Origin: Adiantum capillus-veneris
Lineage: Eukaryota > Streptophyta > Polypodiopsida > Polypodiales > Pteridaceae
NCBI GenBank assembly: GCA_014529385.2
Contig: CM043960.1
Span: forward strand, 32,681,396-32,741,395
Length of the DNA stretch: 60,000 nt
Direction of reading: 5' to 3'
Part shown: positions 33,129-45,493 of the stretch, in pieces
Layout of the letters: each line of letters opens with the position of its first letter
Position numbering within the stretch: position 1 is the first letter of the stretch
Notes under the pieces: generated by a model
What the model saw: only the letters and a program-made list of their open reading frames with translations
Databases searched by the model: none
What the model was told of the DNA's origin: nothing
Translations under genes and position numbers: made by a program

Positions 33129-33140
33129 CTCTGATACCAA
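33129..33140 (-). promoter_or_regulatory. Primer-binding site of element C
   Basis: GCTCTGATACCA, the reverse complement of TGGTATCAGAGC, beside the 5' LTR. Confidence 0.93.
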
Positions 33141-33141
33141 T

Positions 33142-33377
33142 TATTGGAATTAGGGTTGCAAGAAAACACACACAGCTTGGAGAAGACAAAGGAAGCTCAA
33201 GGCACGCAATATAGAGTGTATTACTTAGTGTGCAATGGAAAGATAGATATCCCTAGAGTGATGGGCGTATATACAATGTAGGGGGGGGGGGGGGGGGGGA
33301 CCTCCTAAAGAGGGGAAAAATGCCCTAGCGATCCTAAGTGTGTTCATACACATCACTACCACATGTATATGGTAACA
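33142..33377 (-). mobile_element. 5' LTR of element C
   Basis: It matches the 3' LTR at 27533-27760, except that a G homopolymer of 19 bases (33281-33299) replaces the mixed GGGGGAAAAAA stretch of the other copies. Confidence 0.92.
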
Positions 33378-33669
33378 TTAAATAATCGCGATTATTTACT
33401 TTTGGGATTTTTTTGCAACTTTTTGCCAAAATGTTGATACAAACAGGTTAAGCAACTCAATTTAAGGTCCCTAGTTAAGTTTCATCAAGTTTGGATAAAC
33501 TCTGCTCAATTTGTCAACAGTTTTGTGTCTCCAGATTGACTTTACAAATCTGGCCACAATTTTCACTTTAAAGATCAAATCTTACCAAATTTTCTATGAG
33601 TGCTCAATACAAGATGATAGAAATGGTGGTATGCTTGGTTGGCCAAAAAAGTTGAAAAATAGGACAAAA

Positions 33670-33691
33670 GTAAATAATTACGATTATTTAT
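33670..33691. repeat. Palindrome (E box 6)
   Basis: GTAAATAATTACGATTATTTAT: same framework as the copy at 15123 with three base changes. Confidence 0.8.
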
Positions 33692-33952
33692 TTCTGGTAA
33701 TTTTTTGCATATTTTTCATCAACTGAGCATTCACACATGTTCAACACTTCAAAATTAGCCTCTAAATCAAGTTTCACCAAATTTTAACAACATTTAGCAA
33801 GTCAAACTCAATTTCTCGACAATTAGTATAGATTTTAATTTTTATCAAGTTTTTGGTCTGTTTTGTGATCCAAATTCTAGAACCTTCACAAAAGATGTTT
33901 GTAATCATGCATAGAGTCTCTGGTATCAACCTTGGTGAATTTTGAGCTAAAA

Positions 33953-33974
33953 GTAAATAATCGTGATTATTTAC
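33953..33974. repeat. Palindrome (E box 7)
   Basis: GTAAATAATCG followed by TGATTATTTAC: one base from a perfect palindrome, 283 bp after the previous copy. Confidence 0.85.
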
Positions 33975-34644
33975 TTTTAGCCTAAAATGAACACTTTTTC
34001 TAATTTTTTCAATGGTCAATCTTTTTATGACATGTTTCAAGCCTCTGAGTCAAGTCAAAACTTAATTTGGCCCAAATTCTCAACAAAATGTAAATAATCT
34101 GATTTTTTGCGCACACTTGAAAATTTACCTCAAATGCTTCTTTACCCACTGGTTCATACAACTTTTATGAGCCTAATCTCCAACTGGATTCAATGGTTGA
34201 CAGTCTTTTGGTGTTGTTTGAAGTCATAGACCTGAAATTTTTCAACTTCAGATAAACAACTCACAGATGATTCTTTTGGAGTGAGAAATGATTTGAGATC
34301 CCACCTCGGATTCTACTTACCCTACTCCTAGGTTCTTCTGCAATTGGGTTGTGGAAAGTGTCCACAAACACTTGTTTTCTTGTTTTTAATGGTTTTTTGA
34401 GCCCTGGTCTTAAGACTTGTCTTGTCGATCAATCATTCTCAAAATCCTAGCCTAATCCTACAATCCTACAAGGTACTTAGCAAGTATAATCTACTTCCAA
34501 GCTACCTCTACACAGCAAAAGACGGCACTCTTAAGCTATGCGATTTTAAAGAGAAAGTTTTCCTCTAGGTGATCCTAGAGGAAGTTAAAGGTCAACTACA
34601 CAAGACGAGTGCGCTTGTTTTTCCCTAGTTTAGGTCTATTCGAT

Positions 34645-34661
34645 CTCCGGAAACGGTGCCA
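34645..34661 (-). promoter_or_regulatory. Primer-binding site of element E (gypsy type)
   Basis: On the minus strand TGGCACCGTTTCCGGAG, preceded by CCCACATT. This resembles the TGGCGCCGTTGCCGG-class primer sites of plant Ty3/gypsy elements. It places the 5' LTR of E at higher coordinates and fits the minus-strand orientation of gag, protease and ORF3. Confidence 0.75.
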
Positions 34662-34663
34662 AA

Positions 34664-36210
34664 TGTGGGATGGGTTTCTAACCTCACCCCTATCTTATTA
34701 CAGACATAGCAAAAACCACGAACATAATTGTCAATTATGGAACGAAGCTGACTTGACTAGTGCTTGGAGGCTACAAGAGGGTGTCAATCTCTTGTAAAAC
34801 AACAGACAACTTGCATCTAACACAAGCTACACTCAAATGACCAAACTCATCAAAATCTAGTCACTAATCAGCAACAAAACATGACCGTTAAAGCATCAAA
34901 CAACATCCGAATGTTACGAAACTTATAGTGTGAGGTCCCAAACCCCAAGAAGATTGGGGCAACTTGATAGATGGCCTTCCTTTATTCTCCTTTTCCGTTG
35001 ACGACCCCCTACTCCGTTTTCACAAAGTAGAGACACGAGCAACAGTAGAGATGAATTCCTCTATCCATCATTTTCATGGTTATAAGGGTCATACACCACA
35101 AGCCAGGTCGATAATTCAAGGATTCTAATGAAAACTACTTCATAACATAAAGATAAGATCCCATTGACATATTTAGAATCCATAAACAACGCCTTTTTCT
35201 CCATGTTTAAGAGGCACGGCCACCATCTATAAATCATAAATATGATATGAGCCTTGGTCTAAACTAACTAGTAATCAAAGTACTCGACTAATTGGGTCCA
35301 TAGCTTTCAGGGGCACGTAGATTTAGGACATCTCAACTCTTGGCACAATGAGTCTCTAATTTCACTTCTCTTAATAAGAGGGAGTGGAGAGTTTCTTGAC
35401 TAATCGAGACCACCCATCCTTGACTGGCAACCCAAGCCAGCCCCCACTTTCCACCCTACTCTCACACTTTTTATCTTGTTTTCTAATTACTACCACACTG
35501 TTTTACATATACGAAAAGTGTTTCTTAATTAATTCCAGACACAGGTTCTTTTATACAGCCCTTCAAACAATACCAAAACAATTCAAACAAAGCCTAATGA
35601 AGACAGTCCTATATTTTAACAAACAATAACTTTTCCAATTTCTCATGAGTTGCTACCCATGGACTTTCTTTGTCTAACCAACAGGGCCTTTGCGAAGGAT
35701 TTATTTGCTAACTGCAAATTGCGCAACCTTCCCACCTCGCTAACCACGAGGCATTTTGCTAACCGCCAGGCATCTCGCTACTCATGAGGTATCCCGCTAA
35801 CCGTGAGGTATCTTGCTAACCGCCAGGCATCCTGCTACCCACAAGGCATCCCGCTAACCGCGAGGAACAAAAAAGAGCCCATAATCTTAGCTTAATCTCT
35901 ACTAACCGCGGAATCATCTCACTAACCGCGAAACACAAAAGATATTCGTCCAATAATTCTTCTCTTTAATTGATTCTTCAAACATGATCAACCAACTCTT
36001 TATATCATCCAGTATCAACTTATCAAACAATAACAATTTATCAAACAATAACAATTTAACAACATCGATAATTTATCAAACACTTCTTTCACTAATCTAT
36101 GAAAACATATACTTGTTTCTTGTGATGGAATCATGTTTCTTGGAGGGTTTAAGGGGTTCCCTATGCTTGACTTCTCAAGTCGACATGAATAACAATGCAG
36201 AATTATAAAT
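34664..36210 (-). mobile_element. Probable 5' LTR/U5 region of element E
   Basis: The LTR end CCCACA (minus strand) lies next to the primer site. Upstream limits are uncertain: a TG dinucleotide start near 36716 and a promoter near 36620 are compatible with a ~2-kb LTR. No second copy of this sequence is seen near 10-12 kb, so the 3' LTR seems lost and the LTR status stays inferential. It contains the 19-bp minisatellite at 35739-35871. Confidence 0.45.
35739..35871. repeat. 19-bp minisatellite, seven units
   Basis: Units start at 35739, 35758, 35777, 35796, 35815, 35834 and 35853, exactly 19 bp apart. Consensus GCTAACCGCGAGGCATCYC, with several base changes per unit but no length change. 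Two further single motifs (CTAACCGCGGAATC, CTAACCGCGAAAC) follow at about 35908-35935. Confidence 0.9.
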
Positions 36211-36399
36211 TTGTCTTACCGGATTAGCGACATGTTTGATTACCTCCCGTATTTGAGGTTGGACGATTTCACCTTCTTTCGGAGTCAATACATCCGCTTG
36301 AGTTATGATTGGAGTAGATGATATCTTCTTTTGCACCTTCCGTGAAGATGGAACAACATGAGCATCCTTCAAGCTTCGGGTCATTCGCTTTGGGGCCAT
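36175..36399 (-). CDS. Short promoter-proximal ORF with probable splice donor
   Basis: Minus-strand ATG at 36399 opens MAPKRMTRSLKDAHVVPSSRKVQKK..., basic then acidic, with stop at 36175. Within it, AATCCG|GTAAGA at about 36222 is a good splice donor, so the coding part may end after about 59 residues (REVIKHVANP) and continue in an unseen exon. A TATA box lies about 220 bp upstream and the intervening 5' UTR is CT-rich. Either the first exon of a host gene or an LTR-driven leader ORF of element E. No family recognised. Confidence 0.45.
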   Translation of the reverse strand: MAPKRMTRSLKDAHVVPSSRKVQKKISSTPIITQADVLTPKEGEIVQPQIREVIKHVANPVRQIYNSALLFMST

Positions 36400-36611
36400 C
36401 GTAACGAGGTAGAGAAAAGAAAAAGAGAGAAAAAGAACTCAAGAATGCGAAGGGCAACACAACGAAGGTAGAGAAAGACTTGGAGATGGAGATGGGTTGA
36501 GGGTGAGAGGTTGAGGGAAAGAAGGTAACTCCGGTGTTATGGCAAGAGAGCTTCCACTTCTGAGAACTTCCGTGTGTGTGTCTTTGTGTCTTCATATTGA
36601 AGGGAGAGGGG

Positions 36612-36625
36612 TCTTTATATAGGAT
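36612..36625 (-). promoter_or_regulatory. TATA box (minus strand)
   Basis: CCTATATAAAGACCCC on the minus strand, followed by a CT-rich, ATG-poor leader up to the ATG at 36399. Strong Pol II promoter look. Confidence 0.65.
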
Positions 36626-36716
36626 CTCAAGGCCAGCTAAGAATAGAGGGAAGCAAAGAGAGATAAGTTCGTGCACGTTCGTGGTTGTTAAAATTTTTAA
36701 TTTTTTTTTGCGGACA

Positions 36717-37268
36717 CGGATTTCGATGCACGATTTTGATTCTCCAATTTTAGAAGAAGCTTGACTTCCAAGACAAGAACTCTAAACTTAACTTCCTCCT
36801 TTTTCTTTCCTGAAAAAACTCCCTCCTTTCTTAAAAGGTCAACTCTTATCTTTAGATACAGACGAGGCTTAAGTTTCTTATCAAACTATTGTTTTCAAGT
36901 GAATAAGGATCATAATGAGTAGTTCTAGAGTCCGATTTTCAATCCAATCGTTCCATTAGAATGCTCTTTGACTTGATAAAATGCAAACCTTAAATATCTG
37001 CAAAGTAAATGAAATACTTTTATTGAAAAATATTGGGTACATTACATATAGGAGAAGTATATAAGACCTAATCACATATGCTTATGGTCTCAAATCTCAC
37101 TTTTGATGAAGTGCAAAAATCACGATTATTAACAGTAGCAGTGAGTTTTTGACCTAGTCGTTTCTGACCCCAAATACATCTAAATGCTTAGCAATGATGT
37201 CCCAATACACCGCTATGCTTACTTTGTGATTTCTTAGCTTAAATTCCTACTTATAAGGGATAAAATTA
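36717..37268 (-). other. Gypsy-like leader DNA (element F?)
   Basis: Non-coding. It contains a decayed E-type palindrome (AATCACGATTATTAAC at about 37118-37133), so it probably belongs to a second element of the E family that starts at the primer-like site 37269-37281. Confidence 0.4.
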
Positions 37269-37281
37269 GGCCGCGGCACCA
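37269..37281 (-). promoter_or_regulatory. Second gypsy-type primer-site-like sequence
   Basis: TGGTGCCGCGGCC on the minus strand, preceded by TTT. Similar layout to the E primer site. Upstream, on the minus strand, there is a TATAAAAG box (37474-37483), as expected for an LTR promoter. Confidence 0.4.
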
Positions 37282-37680
37282 AAAGCTACGATTTACCATG
37301 ATATGTTTACGTCAATGCGTAGAGCTCTTACCTACGGTTGCAACGCAATAGACAGCATTGCAATGTGACAATCGACACGGGAGGAGGAAGCACGAGAAGG
37401 AGAGAAGTGAGCGTCGTTAGCTCACACTGTGTATTTCTTATCCAAAAACTTGTCAATAACTTACAAAAATTGGCTTTTATACCTTAACCAAGGTTTCTTT
37501 GGTGAAAAACTAACAATTTGGCAGCTCTATCTAAGGATAAATTGATACAATTTGGAAACTTATAGCCCCGGCTCATCACTTACAATATCAACTTGGAAAA
37601 TAGGAGTTCCAATATTCTCGATTTATCAAAAGAATAAGTGTTTTTACAATAAAAGCTCCCAAAAAATGATACACGGGTTA
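37282..37680 (-). mobile_element. Possible LTR of a second gypsy element (F)
   Basis: Minus-strand GGTATAAAAGCC at about 37472-37483 could be the LTR TATA box. CGTAG|GTAAGAG near 37332 looks like a splice donor. No clear TG...CA ends, no second copy. Confidence 0.35.
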
Positions 37681-37682
37681 GC

Positions 37683-38442
<760 letters not shown>

Positions 38443-38649
38443 CAGTGATGCACCTACATGCAAGCGGCACCTCCAGTGGTGTGACATGTATTCAAGCGGT
38501 GGAGGCATGTTGTATGTGTGCATGTGTAGGCCCCAAGCTCACCTCCTCACTGTCATTTACTACCACAGGCCCCAAGCTCACCTCAGCAAGAGGCAAAACA
38601 ACAATGAATTCAAATGATTGATGGCCTCTCTTTGATAGCGATCCAATTA

Positions 38650-39995
<1,346 letters not shown>

Positions 39996-40057
39996 ATTGC
40001 CACAGTGGACGAGAATGGAGATGCCATCTTCAAATTCAAGAAGTTGTTCCACCTTGA

Positions 40058-40061
<4 letters not shown>

Positions 40062-40145
<84 letters not shown>
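40062..40145. repeat. (CT)n microsatellite, left of the ORF1 element
   Basis: About 42 CT units. It ends exactly where unique sequence GCTAGGGTTTCGAC begins. Confidence 0.97.
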
Positions 40146-40147
<2 letters not shown>

Positions 40148-41633
40148 TAGGGTTTCGACAAGGCTCTGCTGCCACAACTCCCCGTTGGGCGCAGGGCAGC
40201 GCCTTGTGGGGGGGTTACATTCTAGCTTCTGCCCCCCTCACGCCAGCACTAACAGGTTGGCCCCGCTCGAAGCTGCTACTATGTTGTCGTCCTCGGCACT
40301 TTGCTTGAAGTTGCGACTGTCGTCCTCGGCACGCTGCCCAGCCCGTCGAGTAGTACACAAGTCTTCAGCTTCAGCAACGCCACTCTGTCATCCTTGGCAG
40401 TCTGCTCAAAGCTACGGCCTCAGTCGTCCTCGGCACTCTGCCCAGCCCGTCGAGCACTACATAGGCCCTCGAGCACTACTCAGCAACAGCGGTCACGAAC
40501 ATTAGCAACAACAGAGTCGCCCTCGGCAAACCCTGTCCACCGACTGAGCCCGCCACCTTGGACTTCAACCACTTAGTCACTTCGTTTGTGGGTTAGGTCT
40601 TTTGACCGGTAGCACTAGTTCGCACGCATTTTTGCGACAATGACTACTCCTAGCACTCCAGCTTCATGTGCTTGCAAAAGTTTTCTTGCTATGGCAGCTG
40701 CCCCCAGGAAGGACTCCTTCGCCCGCCAAGAAGCCAGAATCTCGGCTCTCGAGACCCAAATCCAAGAGCTCATTAGGGAAAACATAGCCCTCGAGAAACG
40801 CCTACACAAGCTCAAGGTCACAACGGAAGAAGAAAGCCATGCTCTCCTTACAAAAACACGAGAGGTTGAAGCCTCCATTGTGGAGTCTGTCACAAAGGTC
40901 CAAAAGGAAGTCCGAGAAGTCACAGAAGGCATCACACAAAAAATCGGCACAGAGTTAAAGGCCGCCCTCCAAGAACGCCAGCTACGAGAATCCCTCGGTC
41001 TTAAAGTAAGGATCGGAAGGCTCCCATCACCATGGTGCACCACTGAGGACTCTCTCGAAGAAGCGATCATCAAGCTAAATGACATCCTGCAGCCAATCAC
41101 TATTGAGCCCAACACAGTCTCTTGGCTCAACGACACAAACAGACACTTGCCACCTGGGCAATGCACACTTACCTTCAAGGACAAAGAAGAGCGATTGAGG
41201 CTTTGACGCCAATCCCGCCTCCTCAAGGGAACGAATTTTTGGATCGCCGAGGAGTTAACTACAAACCAACTCAAACTCAAAGCAAGCGAGCTCAAGAAAA
41301 TGGATGAGGCTCGTAAACAAGGAAAGTGGGCAGTCTATCGAGATGGGCGAGCTCTCATTCAGGATTTTTGAACTCCCAAGAAGCCCCGTTGCTACCGGCA
41401 ACGATAACCACTTAGGATTTTCCCCCCTTGTTTTGTCATTTTGTCCCCCTCCTTCCCATTTTAGGATACGAGGCTCATGTGCCCGTTTGTATGACTCCCT
41501 TAAAAGCTAGTACTCCCACGTCGAGTCTTTACACCCACCAATTGAGTTGTACCAGTCATATGATGGAGCTACCTTTGTAATTTGTGTATTTGATCCCATA
41601 GGTCATATTTGACCTCCGAGGACGATAATTAAT

Positions 41634-41637
<4 letters not shown>
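40146..41637 (+). mobile_element. Candidate non-LTR element carrying only ORF1, bounded by (CT)n on both sides
   Basis: About 1.5 kb of unique, relatively G+C-rich DNA between two (CT)n tracts (40062-40145 and 41638-41696). It has a 5' part of ~490 bp with CGTCCTCGGCA phrases repeated several times, an ORF1-like protein gene, and a ~260-bp 3' part ending AATTAATCAATC. No RT frame. It may have inserted into a CT tract, or the tracts grew from target copies. Confidence 0.5.
40640..41371 (+). pseudogene. ORF1-like coiled-coil nucleic-acid-binding protein (non-LTR retrotransposon type)
   Basis: ATG at 40640, 243 codons to TGA at 41369, with one internal TGA (41204-41206, one step from CGA). Residues ~25-115 are an uninterrupted coiled coil (SALETQIQELIRENIALEKR, LLTKTREVEASIVESV). 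The C-terminal part reads VRIGRLPSPWCTTEDSLEEAI, then LTFKDKEERLRL, FWIAEELTTNQLKL and KKMDEARKQGKWAVYRDGRALI. The end resembles LINE/L1-type ORF1 proteins ('I.E.LT..Q......L......AR..GK.A..R.GRL'), which trimerise and coat RNA. That likeness is from memory. Promoter and RT partner not seen. Confidence 0.6.

Positions 41638-41696
<59 letters not shown>
41638..41696. repeat. (CT)n microsatellite, right of the ORF1 element
   Basis: About 29 CT units. Its right edge cuts into the RT of copia fragment G. Confidence 0.97.
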
Positions 41697-41699
<3 letters not shown>

Positions 41700-42865
41700 G
41701 TGGTCTTGCTAATTTTGTGCACAAACTTTTGGGTTTCACATAGGAAACCCTCTGGTTGTTTCATGTAGACATCTTCATTTAGATTCCCGTGAAGAAATGT
41801 TGTGTTCACATCCATTTGAACAAGTTCCATGTCCTAGATAGCAACCAAGCCAAGCATAGTGCGAAGTGTAGTCATCTTGACTACTGGAGAGAAAATCTCA
41901 TCAAAATCCACACCTTTTTGCTACTTGAAATCCTTGGCAACTAGATGAGCCTTGTACCTAGGCTCGAGATCTTCCGTTGTATATTTCTTTTTGTATACCC
42001 ACTTGCAAGGTAAAGCATTTTTGCCTTTTGGTAATTCAACCAAATCTCATGTCTCATTAGCCACAATCGAATCGTATTCTGATTGCATAGCTTGCTCCCA
42101 CTCAACACTATCGTCCATTTGTATAGATTCTTTGTAGCAGGTTGGCTCTCCACTGTCAGTGACCATAATGTGGTGTATACCCGGCTCAAACCACTCGCAT
42201 GCACATGATACTCCTACAGAGTGTCTCAGTTCCTGACTACTGGACTTCATTCTTTCCGGAGCAATAATAGTATCTTGCACTTGAGGATTAGGTGCAACAC
42301 TATTGAACTGAGTTGGTTCGGAGAATACATCCTCAAAACTAACGTGTCTGTACTCAACTTCTTTAATGGACTTCTTGTGCATTTTTGATTCATTGGAAAT
42401 CACACGTGAGCTATGAATGACTTTGTTGGATTCAGGGTGCCAGAGACGATAGCCCATCTCTCCATTTGCACCATAGCCGATAAAAATTCATTTGTGTGAC
42501 CTGGGATCTAACTTGCGACGAAGTTCTTTGGGCACATGTGCATATGCCTCACATCCAAATACACGTAAATGCTCATAGCTTGACATTTTCCCAATCCATA
42601 ATTGCTCTGGAATTTTGAAATTCAAAGAAGAACTAGGTGACATGTTGATGTTGATGTGCACTGCTGTCAGAACACCTTCCCCCCAAAACTTTGGAGTAAG
42701 CTTCACCATAGACATCATAGACATAACTCACTCTTGAATCATGCGATTCATTCTTTCAGCTATCCCATTTTGTGCAGGTGTGTATGGAGCAGTAAACTAC
42801 CGACAAATGCCTCTTGATTGCAAAAGTCCTTGATCTTCACCATTGTCCATTCAAAAATCCGGCTG
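41697..42865 (-). pseudogene. Copia fragment G: integrase end and reverse transcriptase start
   Basis: Minus strand, in order: TPAQNGIAERMNRMIQE (integrase Glu region, ~42780), FGCEAYAHVPKELRRKLDPRSHK (42560-42488), GYRLWHPESNKVIHSSRV (42457), WEQAMQSEYDSIVANET (~42060), then RT motifs FDEIFSPVVKMTTLRTMLGLVA and LVQMDVNTTFLHGNLNEDVYMKQPEGF (~41830-41740). The RT stops abruptly at the (CT)n tract before the YGLKQ motif. Several stops (at ~42478, ~42049, ~41928 and others). No LTR is attached on either side. Confidence 0.88.
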
Positions 42866-45086
42866 CTGAAAGCTCTCGTAGAGCACATTTAAAGCACACA
42901 ATTGTGAAATTGAAATGGGAATTTCAAACATGCAATGAAGTGAAACAAAAACACATAAGAATTAATGGAAAATAGAGTGTAATTAATAAAAAATTGCATC
43001 GATGAGGGCTCAATTTTAGTAGCTAATTATGAAAATGCATGAGATTAGGCATGAATACTTAATAATTACATATAAATCTATTGCAATTTCCTCAAGCAAG
43101 GGTAGTGGCTCTAGACACAATCCATCAACGTGCCCAAAAACTAATTGGCAAATAGATTAGTGTTAATCTACATGCAAATGCAAAGAAATTGATTAGCAAT
43201 TGCAGTTGTCTAAGAGAGAGTGCCAATGCAATCTAGCTTTGGATAGAGATTAACATCTCCCTATTCACAATTAGATCCTAGGCATCCCTCAGGTTAAGGT
43301 GGATAGGTTAGTGTGCCATTCATGCTAATGGCATGCTTTGGAGAGGTTAGTGTAGAGCTTGAGAGAGAGACTATTGCACAATACAATAGGGTATATTGCA
43401 AATGATAAAAGTTACATTTATTCAGCAGAATGTGCCTCTATATAGGCTTATACAAATAGACAACCTTTTGACACATGAGCACAAGATGTGGATGTCTATG
43501 CACAAATACAAGTGGTTGTTCTCTACACAAAGGTTGTAAGAGGTCCTTCACATGGCTTGACACATAAGGTGAAAAGGGTTGTTCACACAAGAGATGCAAC
43601 AAAACTTTGCATCCCAACAATCCTCCCCTATGTGGGTTTTGGTTGCATATCACTCACACAATCCTCCCCTCAAAACACACTAGGGTGAAGCACACAATTC
43701 ACAAGCCTCCCCCTGAACACAAAGTTGCCTCCCCTAGACACAAAGGGTGTAGGCATACAAAACATCAGGGAGTAGGCACACACAAGGCTCCCCTGGCACA
43801 AATAGAGGTAAGGTACAATTGAGAGAATGCTCACAACACATGTCGTTTGTCGTTTGTTTTTTGTTGGAGGATTTTATCCCCCACCGTCGTTGTCCTTGCT
43901 ACATTTGGATGTTGTGTTATCGATGGTTTAATCCAATGCAGAATGCAAAGGAAGACATAATGCACAATATGTACAATGGAGGAAAAAACCACATGGGAAA
44001 AATCCCACAAATTATTTTAGCTATGGAAATAGGGTTATGTTGAATATGTTGAAGAAAGTTTCCCAAATGATATCCCTTCGTCTTGATGTCGGGAGCTTCG
44101 TCATGTGTCGACGTTTTCTTCATCATTTACATGTTGTTGATCTTTTTTATTCATGTTGTTGGTCTGTTTTGACAAAGATACGATCTCGAATGGAGTAAAA
44201 TAATTATGCATTTTATTTATGATGCTTGTGATGTGAGTGCTTATGATGATGGGCGGTCTTACCACAAAGGACTCCTTTGGGTAGTGTCTGGAACTCGTGC
44301 TTATGTGCATAGTGCCCTTATGCACGAGTAATACATACATTTCATCATGTACATGCATTTTTGTGCTCGTGGCCTTGAAAAAGATTAAGCTCATGGGAGT
44401 GTCCCCAAAACAAAAGTAAAAGGCTTGATGGCTTATGAGCCTGAAGCTCGCAGGAATGTAGCCTAAGCACTTGACTTGATTAAGGGCTTCTAAATTGTTC
44501 AGCAAGGGAGACACTACGGGAACAACCTCTGAGTTAGAGGTTGTTAGAGCTTGTTAGAGCTTGTGGGAATCTTAACTTAGCATGCTACATCGGTTGAGAA
44601 AGACAGTTGACGGACTGTTTACAGCAATGGGTGTGATTTTTCCGAGGCTTGGGCCGTTGATGAGCAGCACGGACAAGTAGCACTCGATGGTGCACTGAGA
44701 ATCTTATGAGCGAATTGATTGCAATGATAATGTGTCAACAAGCTAGGCTAGCAGCAGGTGACGAGTACTTGTAGTAGGTACTCAAGAAATCTCGTGCTAC
44801 AATTGATTGCGAGCTTGCGCTACAGTGTTGTAGCAGTTTGACACAATTGGGTAGTTGGTGCACATAGAGGCAACACTAGGAAAGGAGCTGATGAGTACTT
44901 GTTCGAATTGGGGATGTGGGCGGTGTAAAGAGATAGCGACTCACGAGGGAAGGTTGGGGCGATAGCAATGGTGGGCAATGGGCACAAGAAGGCACATGAG
45001 GATGGTGGTGGGGTAGGGGGCCTTGGTGGGCTGCCGCTCTGATGCTGACAATCGATGCAAGCGCTGTTGGGAAGAGCCGGCCATCG
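42866..45086. other. Unassigned A+T-rich DNA between G and A2
   Basis: No gene recognised. A TATA-like CCTATATAGAGGC occurs on the minus strand near 43437, and CCTCCCCTATGTGG/CCTCCCCTGAAC phrases recur at about 43621-43740, so it may include a decayed LTR. Short overlapping frames only. Confidence 0.35.
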
Positions 45087-45305
45087 TGAGGAGTGTGTGA
45101 ATGTGGTGCATGTGCGGAGAGCAAGAAGGGGAGAGAGAGAGAGAGAGAGAACACAGGATGCGGGTGGAGCAGCTCAACACTATGTGTGTGAGAGAGCCCC
45201 TTATTCTTCTATCTAGTAAAGAATAAGGTGTGTACAAGTAATGGGCGGTCAAACATCTTTGATGTGTCCAGCAAAGGTAAGAGACACACCACCTTTACCC
45301 CAACA
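45087..45305 (-). mobile_element. 3' LTR of copia element A2
   Basis: On the minus strand it starts TGTTGGGGTAAAGGTGG and ends ACTCCTCA. It is preceded by the purine-rich TTTAAGTGGGAGTT (45306-45320). It matches the A1 5' LTR at 2731-3009. Confidence 0.8.
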
Positions 45306-45493
45306 AACTCCCACTTAAAGGCGATGTGCTGATAAATGATACCTACTAGCTAAACTACTAGTATGTACAAGAAACTAGGTGAGAGACTCTCTCAACCTAT
45401 GCCCATTGGCTCACTCTATCGCTCTATACGTAGTTGTATCAGCTCTGGTGGTAGGCAAGTGTGTGTACCTACGTTAGAGCTTTCATGTAAATC

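Larger units (their letters stand above)
27533..33377 (-). mobile_element. Copia element C, full-length but degenerate, minus strand, inserted in E leader
   Basis: Same family as B: LTRs start TGTCACC/TGTTACC and end CCAACA on the minus strand. It has a primer site, gag, protease, integrase, RT, RNase H and purine tract. Flanks are GTAAA (27528-27532) and TTAAA (33378-33382), a 5-bp target duplication with one mismatch. The flanking halves together form the E palindrome. A ~0.9-kb foreign insert sits in its protease region (30691-31604). Confidence 0.93.
33378..34644 (-). mobile_element. Element E leader, distal part, with repeated palindromes
   Basis: Non-coding DNA between primer site and element C. 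Palindrome copies start at 33378 (left five bases split by C), 33670, 33953 and, in decayed form, 34090. Spacings of 292, 283 and 137 bp. Each copy is followed by a T-rich phrase like TTTTTGCAACTTTTTGC. No coding potential. Confidence 0.75.

Noticed and set aside
10538-36399. One host gene with first exon at 36.4 kb and last exon at 10.6 kb, E lying in its intron
   Set aside because: No linking exons or frame-compatible splice sites found; ORF3 acceptor phases do not fit the 36.2-kb donor. Kept only as a possibility in the findings.
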